Source: Halobacterium salinarum DSM 3754 (lineage in GTDB: Archaea > Halobacteriota > Halobacteria > Halobacteriales > Halobacteriaceae). From it: a DNA stretch of 64,000 nt. The DNA is taken from contig NZ_VRYN01000001.1 in assembly GCF_008124605.1 (NCBI RefSeq), positions 794,772-858,771 on the forward strand, given 5' to 3'. Below, in pieces: positions 56,254 through 64,000 of this stretch (position 1 is its first letter; each line of letters begins with the position of its first letter). Under the pieces are notes generated by a model, which saw only the letters and a program-made list of their open reading frames with translations, ran no database searches and had not been told where the DNA came from. Both the position numbers and the translations under genes were made by a program.

Positions 56254-56613
56254 ATGGGATACCTGTGTCCGGTCTGCGGCGTCGAGACGGCCGACGGCGA
56301 GCACCTCGCGAACCACCTGGCGTTCACCGCCCTGACGCGGGGCGGCGACCACGAGGCGTGGCTCGACGAGCACGCCCCCGAGTGGGCGGACAGCGGCCCC
56401 GCGGAGCTGGCCGACACTGTGGTCGGCCACGCCACCGAAACCGACGCCGAGCCGGTGTCCGAGGCGCACACGCACGACACGCCCGCCGGAGCGCGCGCTT
56501 CGGTCGACGCCAGCGCTGCCGACAGCGATGACGTGCTGGCGGAGGCGCGCGAACTCACGGCCGCGATGTACGCGTCGTCAGCCGACGACAACGGCGACTC
56601 CGAAAACGAATAA
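56254..56613 (+). CDS. Zinc-finger-like haloarchaeal protein (DUF5810-like)
   Basis: The 119-residue protein opens with a C2H2-type pattern: MGYLCPVCGVETADGEHLANHL (Cys-x2-Cys ... His-x3-His). The rest is acidic with a helical end. It is probably a small zinc-binding protein of unknown role. It lies in a cluster after rimI and 24 bases before the 56638 gene. From memory, the pair corresponds to haloarchaeal DUF5810 and DUF5809. Confidence 0.8.
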   Translation: MGYLCPVCGVETADGEHLANHLAFTALTRGGDHEAWLDEHAPEWADSGPAELADTVVGHATETDAEPVSEAHTHDTPAGARASVDASAADSDDVLAEARELTAAMYASSADDNGDSENE

Positions 56614-56637
56614 GTGCCGGCCGCCGGGAACGTAGGT

Positions 56638-57060
56638 ATGACCGAGACGCGCGGCGTGTTCGCACCGGAGACAGTTGCCGACGCGAAAGCACGGTTCGAG
56701 GCGGTCGGACCCGCCGCCCAGGCAGTCACGAAAGCGACGGCCCGCGAGATGGAGTTCTCGAAAGCCGAGTACGACGACCGCGTCACCAGCAGCGTCGTCG
56801 AAACCGCTCGGGAGGCGGTGTTCGCGTCGCTGCTCGTGGTCGCGGTCGGCTCCTACGAGGAGTTCGCGGCGGCCCGCACCGAGCATCCCGACGCCGAGGT
56901 CGTCCAGCACGGCAGCCAGGACGTGGCCAACGCGGTCTGGCATTACGTGCCGTTCGCGGACGCGATCGTCGCGGCGACCTTCGAGGCGGAGGCGGACGCG
57001 GCGGTGGCGACGCTGCGGCGGATCGCGTTCGGCGAGTACTACCGGGAGGCCGTGGAGTAA
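56638..57060 (+). CDS. Haloarchaeal protein (DUF5809-like)
   Basis: The 140-residue soluble helical protein contains GPAAQAVTKATAREMEFSKA and SLLVVAVGSYEEFAAART, then HYVPFADAIVAATFEAEAD. No catalytic motif is recognised. It follows the DUF5810-like gene and likely shares its transcript. It overlaps the convergent DtxR-like gene by 22 bases. Confidence 0.8.
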   Translation: MTETRGVFAPETVADAKARFEAVGPAAQAVTKATAREMEFSKAEYDDRVTSSVVETAREAVFASLLVVAVGSYEEFAAARTEHPDAEVVQHGSQDVANAVWHYVPFADAIVAATFEAEADAAVATLRRIAFGEYYREAVE

Positions 57061-57476
57061 ACCGTACACTCGGGCAGCCGAACCGCCGGCGCCCGGCAGC
57101 CCCCCTCACACGGGTGGTCGATGTGTTCGCGGAGCGCGGCCGCGGCGTCCGCCGACAGCGCGCCGCCCAGCTCATCGGCGGTGTCGGCGGGGAGGTCCAA
57201 CTCGTCGGCGCTGAAGTGGTGTGCGAGACACCGCTTCCAGGCGAGCGTTCGGGCGATCCGCTCGCCGCGGTCTGTCAGTGTCGCGCCCTGGTAGCGCTCG
57301 TAGTCGACGAGGTCGCGCGCCGCGAGGTCACGGAACCGCTCGGTGACCGTGCTGGGAGAGACGTCGAGTTCGGCCGCGACGGCCCCGGTCTCCGCGCGGC
57401 AGTCCTCGACCGTCCCGACGACGAAGATGGCTGTGAGATAGCGATTGTCGGCCCGCGACACTGTCGCTGCTGGCAT
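57039..57476 (-). CDS. DtxR/MntR-family-like metal-dependent regulator
   Basis: The 145-residue protein has an N-terminal winged helix (YLTAIFVVGTVEDCRAETG, then SPSTVTERFRDLAARDLVDY) with the DtxR-type wing ATLTDRGERIA. A dimerisation-type helix HHFSADELDLPADTADELGG follows, but the C-terminal SH3-like domain is missing. The end HPCEGGCRAPAVRLPEC has a cysteine cluster where the family has a metal-binding C-P-H-G-like segment. It may sense iron, manganese or redox state. A TTTTTAC TATA-like element precedes it. Confidence 0.82.
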   Translation of the reverse strand: MPAATVSRADNRYLTAIFVVGTVEDCRAETGAVAAELDVSPSTVTERFRDLAARDLVDYERYQGATLTDRGERIARTLAWKRCLAHHFSADELDLPADTADELGGALSADAAAALREHIDHPCEGGCRAPAVRLPECTVYSTASR

Positions 57477-57556
57477 ATATTCGTCTTCTCAGACTGACGT
57501 AAAAATCTGTGCCTGACGTGCGTGGGGCTTAGTAACTGGGTCGTGATGGTCGCCGT

Positions 57557-58135
57557 ATGAGCCACGACTGGCCACTCGTCGAATCCCGCACCGAGTACGA
57601 GACGACCTGGTACGACGGCGGGTACGACCGCGTCGAACAGCCCGACGGCACCGAGAAACAGTATTACTGGGCTGACCTGCCCCCGGCAGTTGTCGTCGTC
57701 GCCGTCGACGACAACGACGTGCTCTTCGTCGACCAGTACCGTCCCACCATCCGCAAGCAGTGCATGGAGCTGGTCGCGGGCATCGTCGAGGAGGACACCG
57801 CCGACGCCACGCCGACCGACGCCGTTGCACCGCACCCAACCCGCGAGTCCTACGTTGCGGCGGGCCGCCGGGAACTCCGCGAGGAAACCGGCTTCGAGGC
57901 GGACACCGTCACGCTCCTGGAGGAGTTCTGGACGGCCACCGGCGTGCTCCGTCACAAGCGCGGCATCGTCTTCGCCGAGGACCTGACGGCGACCGACCGC
58001 GACCTCGACGACAACGAGTTCCTCTCCGTCGAGCGCGTCCCGGTCGCGGAGGCCCTGACGGTCGCGCGCACGCCACCCGCCAACGACGCCACCATCGAGG
58101 GGCTGTTGCTGGCCGACGCCGACGGCCACCTGTAA
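57557..58135 (+). CDS. NUDIX hydrolase, ADP-ribose pyrophosphatase-like
   Basis: The 192-residue enzyme has the NUDIX box in GIVEED ... RRELREETGF: the Gly-x5-Glu part and the REL-x-EE-TG part are separated by a polar insertion of about 14 residues (TADATPTDAVAPHPTRES). The preceding VVVVAVDDNDVLFVDQYRP strand fits the ADP-ribose pyrophosphatase subfamily. The insertion is unusual but the catalytic Glu residues are intact. Confidence 0.88.
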   Translation: MSHDWPLVESRTEYETTWYDGGYDRVEQPDGTEKQYYWADLPPAVVVVAVDDNDVLFVDQYRPTIRKQCMELVAGIVEEDTADATPTDAVAPHPTRESYVAAGRRELREETGFEADTVTLLEEFWTATGVLRHKRGIVFAEDLTATDRDLDDNEFLSVERVPVAEALTVARTPPANDATIEGLLLADADGHL

Positions 58136-58240
58136 CCGCTCTCCTCGCCGACCGATTCACACTCCAAAGCGCGGCCCGGGGCGTGGCTGTGGATTCTGAA
58201 GGGAAACCGCGAAAAACACGCCGGGCCTACACCACACTGT

Positions 58241-58435
58241 ATGACAGAGCTGACCGTCACCGACATGTCCTGTGCGCACTGCGAGCAAACCGTCACGGAC
58301 GCGCTCACCGACCTGGACGGCGTCACGGACGCGACAGCCGACGCCGACGCCGACACCGTCAGCTACGAGGGGACCGCCGACACCGACGCCGTCGTCGCGG
58401 CCATCGACGACGCGGGGTACACAGTAGCGCCGTAA
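58241..58435 (+). CDS. Heavy-metal-associated (CopZ/HMA) metallochaperone-like protein
   Basis: The 64-residue HMA-domain protein has the metal site MSCAHCEQ (M-x-C-x2-C) and the usual alpha/beta fold, ending with the YTV strand. It is likely to carry Cu(I) to P-type ATPases or regulators. It starts at the ATG MTELTVTDMS. The rhodanese gene follows 53 bases downstream on the same strand. Confidence 0.9.
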   Translation: MTELTVTDMSCAHCEQTVTDALTDLDGVTDATADADADTVSYEGTADTDAVVAAIDDAGYTVAP

Positions 58436-58488
58436 CCCGGTCGCCACGACCGGAAGCCATACGTCCGCGGACCGCCGATCCCGAGGGG

Positions 58489-58851
58489 ATGGACGGTGAA
58501 CTCTCCGCGGACGACCTCGCGGCAGTGCTGGACGACGACGCGCTCCGGATCGTCGACATCCGGACCCCGCCGGCGTTCGCCCGCGGGCACATCCCGGGCA
58601 GCGAGAACATCCCCTTCCAAGAACTCCCCCAACGGGTCGACCAGCTGGCGGGCGCCGACCGCGTCGTGACAGTCTGCCCGCACGGCAAATCCAGCAAGCA
58701 GGCCGCCCGCTTGATCGCCTCCTACGAGGGCGTCAGCGCGGACACCCAGGTCGAGAGCCTGGCGTGTGGGATCGACGGCTGGCCGGGCGACCTCGAACAG
58801 TCCTCCGACACCGCCGCCGACGAAGGCCCCGAGACGGACGCCCCGTTCTGA
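58489..58851 (+). CDS. Rhodanese-like sulfurtransferase
   Basis: The 120-residue protein has the single-domain rhodanese fold: LRIVDIRTPPAFARGHIPGSENIPF and the active-site loop VCPHGKSS with catalytic Cys, then YEGVSADTQVESLACGIDGWPG. It transfers sulfur or acts as a redox binder. The acidic C-terminal tail is typical of haloarchaea. Confidence 0.9.
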   Translation: MDGELSADDLAAVLDDDALRIVDIRTPPAFARGHIPGSENIPFQELPQRVDQLAGADRVVTVCPHGKSSKQAARLIASYEGVSADTQVESLACGIDGWPGDLEQSSDTAADEGPETDAPF

Positions 58852-58915
58852 CGGCGGCCCGGTCCAGCCGCTGTGGCGTCGGTAACTGAACGAAGAAGCG
58901 AGCGTCGACGTGGGG

Positions 58916-59241
<326 letters not shown>

Positions 59242-59361
59242 CACTATCGGCGACGAGACGGCACGCGGCTGTATTCGCCGCCGTCGACCGCCCACGGTGA
59301 TCGGTGGGCGGGGGCCACGCGGTCCCGGAGGACTCAAGACGCCAGCCACCCCAGTCGACGT

Positions 59362-59562
59362 ATGGTCTGGATCATCGACAACCTCGTCACGATGGTCGAA
59401 CATTTCACGACGGCTGCCACCACCGACCCCCTCTCGGCGATCGGCATCCTCTTCGGCGCGCTGTTCGTGACCGCCGCCGCGGGCGCGTTCGGCGCGCTCG
59501 CCGTCGGGGGGCTGATTTCGCCGCTCGTTCCCGACTCCGCGACCACCCAGCAGCGCCGCTAA
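59362..59562 (+). CDS. Small single-helix membrane protein, unknown
   Basis: The 66-residue protein opens with MVWIIDNLVTMVEHFTTAATTDP and then has one or two hydrophobic segments (about 25-52, rich in Gly/Ala). The C-terminal SATTQQRR is polar. No family is recognised. It is convergent with cofE. Confidence 0.6.
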   Translation: MVWIIDNLVTMVEHFTTAATTDPLSAIGILFGALFVTAAAGAFGALAVGGLISPLVPDSATTQQRR

Positions 59563-59571
59563 CGTCGCCGC

Positions 59572-60333
59572 TCACGCGCCGTCGAACGTCCAGTCGCGGA
59601 GCGCCTGCCGCACGAAATCACCGTCGACCGCCCGGAACAGCTGCTCGCTGCCGTCGTGGTCGCCGAACTCGAACTCCCGCACGACGACCACCGGCGTTCC
59701 GTCGTCGCCCTCGCCGGACACGAGGTTCGCGGTCGCCGCCAGCTCGTCCACGACTGCTTCCACCGTCACCGCCAGCTCGTGGCCGTCGCGGTCGGTTTCT
59801 CCGCGCCAATCCCGGGCCGCAGGCAGCCCCGCCCAGCCCAGCGCCACGCCGCGCTGTCCGTGCCTGAACGGCCGCCCCGACGTATCAGTCACCACCACAC
59901 CCACGTCGGCCGCGAGCCCCGCCTGAATCCGCGCGGCGCTCTCCGCCGGCCGTTTGGGCAACAACAGCAACTCCGCACCCCCGGTGTTCGAGCGGTCGAT
60001 GCCGGCGTTCACGCCGACGTGTCCACACGTCGTTTCCGTGAGCAGGAACGGCGCGTCCATGATGACCTCGGTCGCCTCCTCGATGACGGCCTGCGCGAAC
60101 CGCGGGTCCTTCTGCTCGCCGGTCACGTCGGCCAGCCGCGCGGCGATCTCCTCGGCCCGCGGTCCCGGCGTGAACTCCGCGAGCGCGGCCGTGCGGCCTT
60201 CGGCTTTCGACACGACCGTGCTCGCCACGCACACCACGTCCCCGTCGGTCAGGTCGGCGCGCTCGGCCACCAACGCCGCGAGATCGTCGCCGGCGTCGAT
60301 CTCCGGCAGTCCATCCACCGCGAACGCATGCAT
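59572..60333 (-). CDS. cofE: Coenzyme F420-0:L-glutamate ligase
   Basis: The 253-residue enzyme adds gamma-linked glutamates to F420-0 using GTP. Family motifs: DGDVVCVASTVVSKAEGRTAAL, ATEVIMDAPFLLTETTCGHVGVNAGIDRSN as the conserved block (the His-Val-Gly and Asn-Ala-Gly region), VVVTDTSGRPFRHGQRGVALG and GEGDDGTPVVVVREF. The start is the ATG at 60333 (MHAFAVDGLPEID). Longer in-frame upstream sequence is low-complexity and lies in a spacer. F420 is used by haloarchaea in oxidative metabolism and photolyase function. Confidence 0.92.
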   Translation of the reverse strand: MHAFAVDGLPEIDAGDDLAALVAERADLTDGDVVCVASTVVSKAEGRTAALAEFTPGPRAEEIAARLADVTGEQKDPRFAQAVIEEATEVIMDAPFLLTETTCGHVGVNAGIDRSNTGGAELLLLPKRPAESAARIQAGLAADVGVVVTDTSGRPFRHGQRGVALGWAGLPAARDWRGETDRDGHELAVTVEAVVDELAATANLVSGEGDDGTPVVVVREFEFGDHDGSEQLFRAVDGDFVRQALRDWTFDGA

Positions 60334-60525
60334 GGCTTGGCGTTGCACACACCGCCCAAAAGCCCCAGCGATACACTCGCCACCCCGGCCAGGAGTGAAA
60401 GGGTCTTGTCCACGGCCCCCCAAACCGGCGAGCGTGGGCGACGGTGACGAGGAGTTACCCCCTCCGAGCCCCTTGTGACGAGGCCGTTCTCCCGAGTCGC
60501 CCACTGTACGACTCGGCAGCGCCGG

Positions 60526-61146
60526 CTAACTGAAGAACTGCTTGAGGTCGTCGCGCTTCGCGGCGTCGAAGTGGCTGTTCACGGCGTCCTCCAGCGCGGC
60601 GATGCGGTCTTTCTTGGCCGTGATCGGCGCGATCACGTCCTGCCACTGCTCCCAGGGCGGGTACAACCCCAGGCGGTCGGCGATGTCGTTGAGCCGCTCG
60701 TCGCGGTCGTTGACCTTATCCATCTTGTTCACCGCGACCACCGGCTGGACGCCCAACTCCTCGAGCAGGTAGTACAGCTCGACCACGTGGGGGATCTCGT
60801 CCCCGCCGCTGTGCCGGTCGATGATGTCGACGGCGGCCTTCCCATCCAGCACGAGCACGCCCACCATGATGTTGTCGGCGTGCGACTCGACGTACCGGAC
60901 GACCTCGGTTTTGATCGCTTCCTCGTGGCCGTCCTCGACGCCCTGCATGTACCCGAACCCGGGCAGGTCGGTGAGCATGAAGTCCTCGCTTGCCCAGTCG
61001 AAATGGTTCGGCTGGCGGGTGACGCCGGGCTTCTGGCCGGTCGGCACCTGGTGGCCGGTGACCGCCCGCATCAGTGTCGACTTCCCGACGTTCGACCGTC
61101 CGACGAGCACGACTTCGTCGCTGCGGTCGGGCCGATCCTTGAACAT
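60526..61146 (-). CDS. engB: Ribosome-biogenesis GTPase EngB/YihA-type
   Basis: The 206-residue TRAFAC GTPase has G1 GRSNVGKS (16-23), G2/G3 region TRQPNHFDW and DLPGFGY (G3), and G4 NKMD ([11 protein letters not shown]). The G5 SA-like element is ITAKKDRI. It assists large-subunit assembly. It is divergent from the SIMPL-domain protein and lies 192 bases upstream of cofE, so separate transcripts are possible. Confidence 0.92.
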   Translation of the reverse strand: MFKDRPDRSDEVVLVGRSNVGKSTLMRAVTGHQVPTGQKPGVTRQPNHFDWASEDFMLTDLPGFGYMQGVEDGHEEAIKTEVVRYVESHADNIMVGVLVLDGKAAVDIIDRHSGGDEIPHVVELYYLLEELGVQPVVAVNKMDKVNDRDERLNDIADRLGLYPPWEQWQDVIAPITAKKDRIAALEDAVNSHFDAAKRDDLKQFFS

Positions 61147-61257
61147 ACCGTTGGTAGCCCGCCAGCCCGGTTAAGTAATGCGTCCCACGCCAACAGTCAA
61201 AGCGGTGTTTGAGTCTCGGGAGAACTCAAGCCCCAGCCCCGCCAAGCCGGATCCGCA

Positions 61258-62001
61258 ATGAACGCTCGATCCACGCTCAGTGTGTGTGCCGTCGCCGCCG
61301 TCCTCGTTGTCGCCGGGATCGCGGGCGCGACCGCCCTCGGCATGGGGCCGGCGTCGGCCGACACCCACACCACCGACTCGAAAGCGATCACGGTGTCGGC
61401 CGCCGGCACCGTCGACGCAACCGCCAACCAGGCGGTCATCGATGTCGCCGTGACCGCCAGCGGGAACGACTCCACCGCCGTCCGGGAGTCGTTGGCGGCC
61501 GACGTGCAGTCCGTCCGCGACGCCCTCGCCGCCGACGGCGTCCCCGCCAACACCGTCCGCACCACGAACTTCGACATCCGACAGCAACGCGACCGCACCC
61601 CGAACGGCGTCGAATACAGCGGCTACCGCGGCGTCCACGACCTCGAAATCACGACCAACGACACGTCCGCGGCGGGCGAACTCATCGACGTCGCCGTCAC
61701 CAACGGCGCGGACACCATCGACGGCACGTCGTTCACGCTCTCCGACGCCAAACGGGACCGCCTCCACAACGACGCCCTGAACACCGCGATGGCCAACGCC
61801 AGACAGCGCGCCGACACCCTCGCGTCCGCCGGCGGGCTCGGCGTTGCCGGCGTCCACGCCATCGACTCCGCGGACACGACCGCCCATCCTCGCGCCGAGG
61901 CCGGCGGGATGGTTCCCCAGAGCACCACCGCCACCACCATCGACTCCGGCCCGGTCACCGTCACGGCCTCCGTCCAGGTGACGTACAACGCGACGGCGTA
62001 A
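61258..62001 (+). CDS. Exported SIMPL-domain (DUF541) protein
   Basis: The 247-residue protein has a Sec-type signal (SVCAVAAVLVVAGIAGATAL). The SIMPL domain then starts ITVSAAGTVDATANQAVIDV and includes SVRDALAADGVPANTVRTTNF, RGVHDLEITTNDTS and ALNTAMANARQRADTLASAGGLG. The family is periplasmic or surface-located, sometimes linked to oxidative stress, and of unclear mechanism. It probably faces the outside. A DUF389 gene follows 45 bases downstream. Confidence 0.85.
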   Translation: MNARSTLSVCAVAAVLVVAGIAGATALGMGPASADTHTTDSKAITVSAAGTVDATANQAVIDVAVTASGNDSTAVRESLAADVQSVRDALAADGVPANTVRTTNFDIRQQRDRTPNGVEYSGYRGVHDLEITTNDTSAAGELIDVAVTNGADTIDGTSFTLSDAKRDRLHNDALNTAMANARQRADTLASAGGLGVAGVHAIDSADTTAHPRAEAGGMVPQSTTATTIDSGPVTVTASVQVTYNATA

Positions 62002-62046
62002 CGCCATCAGCGAAGGCTTTTCTCCGCCGGCTGGCAACTCGATGGC

Positions 62047-63357
62047 GTGCGACTCGTCCAAGTCACGGTGCCAACCGGAAAACGCGACGCGGTGCTGGCC
62101 GCCCTCGACGACGAGGGCGTCGACTACGTCGTCACCCCCGAAACGGCAAGCACCGAATACACCGCCGTCGTGCATTTCCCGCTGCCCACCGCCGCGGTCA
62201 GCGACGTCCTCGACGCCCTCCAGGACGTGGGGCTGTCACAGGACGCCTACACCGTCGTCGTGGACGCCGAAACGGTCGTCTCCCGGCGCTTCGACGAACT
62301 GGACGCGCGCTACAGCGCCGACTCCGACGCCGCCGACGACCACATCGCCCGCGAGGAGCTGGTCGCGCGCGCCGCTGACCTCGCGCCCAACCGCGTGACG
62401 TACGCCGTGCTCACGCTCGTCAGCACCATCATCGCGACCGCGGGACTGCTGTTGGACTCGCCGGCCACCGTGGTTGGGTCGATGGTGATCGCGCCGCTGC
62501 TCGGCCCGGCGATGTCCGCCAGCGTCGGCACCGTCGTCGACGACGACGACCTGTTCGCGCGCGGCATCCGACTGCAGGTGGTCGGCGTCGCGCTCGCGGT
62601 CGTGGGCGCGGCCGCGTTCGCGTTCCTCGTGAAAACCACACACCTCGTGCCCCCCGGCCTCGACGTGTTGTCGCTGTCCGAGGTCCGGGAGCGACTCCGC
62701 CCCGACTTCCTGTCGCTCGTGGTCGCGCTCGGTTCCGGGGTTGCCGGCGTCTACAGTCTCATGTCCGGCGTCTCCTCGGCGCTGGTCGGGGTCGCCATCG
62801 CGGTGGCGCTCATCCCGCCGGCGGCCACCGTCGGCATCGGGATCGCGTGGGGGGTCCCCACACTCGCGGTCGGGTCCGCCGTGCTGGTCGCCGTGAACGT
62901 CCTCTCGATCAACCTCGCCGCGCTCGTCGGGCTCTGGTACTCCGGGTACCGCCCCCAGCGGTTCTTCGCGGTCGGCGACGCCCACGCCGCGCTCGTCAAG
63001 CGCGGCGTCACACTCGCCGTCGCCATCGCCGTTCTCTCGGCGTTCCTCGGCGGCGTTACGCTCGCCTCCGTCGAGGCAGCCGACACCGAACAGGCCGTCG
63101 ACCGCGCCATCGACGACGTGACCGCGCAGGCCGCTCACACCTCGGTCGTCGACGTCCAGTTCCAGTACGACCGCGGCCTCGTTTCGCGCCAGCCACACAC
63201 AGTCATCGTCACGCTCGGCATCCCACCTGGCCAGCAGTATCCCGCGCTCGCGCAGTCGCTGGCCAAGCGCATCGAGACCGACACCGGACGGGAGCTCGCC
63301 GTCGAAGTCCGGTACGTCGAAACCCAGCGGGTCGCGCCGTCCCGCCCCAACGAGTAA
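62047..63357 (+). CDS. DUF389/TIGR00341-family membrane protein
   Basis: The 436-residue membrane protein has an N-terminal soluble domain (about 1-115) starting VRLVQVTVPTGKRDAVLAAL from a GTG codon, two ACT-like halves included. About seven helices follow from residue 118 (VTYAVLTLVSTIIATAGLLL), with AIAVALIPPAATVGIG and a C-terminal soluble tail. The TIGR00341 group is widespread in haloarchaea and has no assigned function. Transport or sensing has been suggested by topology only. Confidence 0.85.
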   Translation: MRLVQVTVPTGKRDAVLAALDDEGVDYVVTPETASTEYTAVVHFPLPTAAVSDVLDALQDVGLSQDAYTVVVDAETVVSRRFDELDARYSADSDAADDHIAREELVARAADLAPNRVTYAVLTLVSTIIATAGLLLDSPATVVGSMVIAPLLGPAMSASVGTVVDDDDLFARGIRLQVVGVALAVVGAAAFAFLVKTTHLVPPGLDVLSLSEVRERLRPDFLSLVVALGSGVAGVYSLMSGVSSALVGVAIAVALIPPAATVGIGIAWGVPTLAVGSAVLVAVNVLSINLAALVGLWYSGYRPQRFFAVGDAHAALVKRGVTLAVAIAVLSAFLGGVTLASVEAADTEQAVDRAIDDVTAQAAHTSVVDVQFQYDRGLVSRQPHTVIVTLGIPPGQQYPALAQSLAKRIETDTGRELAVEVRYVETQRVAPSRPNE

Positions 63358-63382
63358 ATACCGGCACCGAGTACCGCGGCGC

Positions 63383-63703
63383 ATGCGCACGGAAACAGAC
63401 GAGTCCCAGGACCCGACCGCCGCGACGCTCCGGCGCCGAGTCGCGGCCACACTCGACCGCGAGTTCCCCGACCTCAGCCGCGGGACGCGAGTGGTCCAGC
63501 GGGTGAACGCGGAGACCGGCCTCGTCACGCTGTCGTTCGGCTGTGGGTGTTCCGACGGCGTCTCGCCGGACACCGAGCGCGCGATCGAGGCCACGCTCGT
63601 CGCGGACCTCGACGCCGTCACCGGCATCACAACGGACTCGGGCTGTGGCTGTGGGTCCACGGACACCAGCACGGACGACGCTGGCCCCACGGCACCGTTC
63701 TAG
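63383..63703 (+). CDS. Cysteine-rich CGC-motif protein, possible metal or Fe-S binder
   Basis: The 106-residue soluble protein has two G-C-G-C motifs: SFGCGCSDG at about 52-60 and SGCGCGS at about 86-92. The segment around VVQRVNAETGLVTLSFGCGC has a NifU-like feel but lacks the usual C-x2-C of NifU C-terminal domains. It could bind a metal ion or cluster. It follows the DUF389 gene by 25 bases. Confidence 0.65.
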   Translation: MRTETDESQDPTAATLRRRVAATLDREFPDLSRGTRVVQRVNAETGLVTLSFGCGCSDGVSPDTERAIEATLVADLDAVTGITTDSGCGCGSTDTSTDDAGPTAPF

Positions 63704-63749
63704 CGCGCGCAGTCCGCGGTTCGCGCTCGCTTCGCTCGGTCCGTCCCCG

Positions 63750-64000
63750 CTACTCCTCGAACGGCAGTTCTGGCTCGTGGCCGACCGCGTCGACGGCCGC
63801 GGTCAGCGTCTCCGTGACGCCCTCGCCGCCCTCGACGCTCATGTAGCAGTCCGCCTCGATCTCCGCCGAGAGGTCGGTCTTGCTGCAGACGGTGACCAGC
63901 GGGGCGTCGCCGAAGCGGTCGCCCACCTCCGCGCGCAGCGCCTGCTGGTCGGCGACCGGGTAGCCACACGCGGCGCTGGCGTCCACGAAGAACAGGATCA
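63750..64000 (-). CDS. NOG1-type GTPase, C-terminal fragment (cut by window edge)
   Basis: The gene runs into the right edge and only about 83 C-terminal residues are visible. VCSKTDLSAEIEADC matches the G4 (N/S-K-x-D) region and ILFFVDASAACGYPVADQQAL fits NOG1/OBG-family GTPases (start beyond the edge). Ribosome-linked function is known for the family. The partial nature limits confidence. Stop is at 63750-63752. Confidence 0.75.
   Translation of the reverse strand, partial: ILFFVDASAACGYPVADQQALRAEVGDRFGDAPLVTVCSKTDLSAEIEADCYMSVEGGEGVTETLTAAVDAVGHEPELPFEE

Noticed and set aside
53580-56786. A very long minus-strand open frame (over 1000 codons) opposite aconitase and its neighbours
   Set aside because: It is antisense to clear acn and rimI coding sequence. 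Frames this long arise in high-GC haloarchaeal DNA because stop codons are rare in shadow frames, and the translation has no recognisable domain.
59304-59867. 187-codon Arg-rich plus-strand frame
   Set aside because: It overlaps the small membrane protein in another frame and cofE in antisense, and has low-complexity Arg/Pro sequence only.

Overview
The window looks like chromosomal DNA of an extremely halophilic archaeon. Base composition is high in G+C, proteins are very acidic, many genes have a TATA element about 25-30 bases before the start codon with little or no leader, and several families are halobacterial. The rRNA operon order (16S, tRNA-Ala, 23S, 5S, tRNA-Cys) together with overall sequence character suggests Halobacterium, most likely H. 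salinarum or a close relative. That species call is inference from memory, not a database result. I see no insertion sequence, CRISPR array or prophage.

Layout. 1-4080: 3' end of the rRNA operon, with the pre-23S processing stem (a textbook bulge-helix-bulge) and a T-arm mimic just before 5S rRNA. 4.2-15.6 kb: mostly housekeeping and conserved haloarchaeal genes (tRNA-Lys, a beta-CASP RNase, an aldehyde dehydrogenase, ribosomal protein S6e, a PfkB kinase, a BtpA-like barrel, a RecJ-like DHH protein, three UspA-type proteins). 15.7-22.7 kb: a dipeptide/oligopeptide ABC transporter operon whose two ATPases are fused into one 943-residue chain carrying a large insertion. 22.7-30.2 kb: dihydroorotase, a lipoate-ligase-like protein divergent from an M23-like protein across a long palindrome, PsiE, and NAD salvage (nicotinamidase-like hydrolase and nicotinate phosphoribosyltransferase) around a surface lipoprotein. 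30.4-34.7 kb: RNase P RNA, an M29 aminopeptidase and ValRS.

35.0-45.5 kb is an iron-related region: two complete FecBCD-type siderophore/corrinoid importers and a transcription factor, each of the three units preceded by a TTTAGG-N4-CCTAAA-like operator of the DtxR/Idr type (one is imperfect). Between them lie 6-phosphogluconate dehydrogenase, a DJ-1 family protein, a membrane-anchored 2Fe-2S ferredoxin and tRNA-Arg. TrkH follows.

47.2-51.3 kb is the most accessory-looking stretch. It holds a large CHAT-type (caspase-like) protein behind a small leader ORF, with a compositionally different 3' end, then a low-GC gap, tRNA-Ala(CGC), an orphan archaellum FlaF/FlaG-like protein, an unrecognised protein and a dCTP deaminase/dUTPase-family enzyme. 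51.9-64 kb returns to conserved genes: a secreted halolysin-type subtilase, aconitase, RimI, a DtxR-like regulator, a NUDIX hydrolase, a CopZ-like metallochaperone, rhodanese, aIF1/SUI1, CofE, EngB, SIMPL and DUF389 proteins, and the C-terminal end of a NOG1-type GTPase cut by the window edge.
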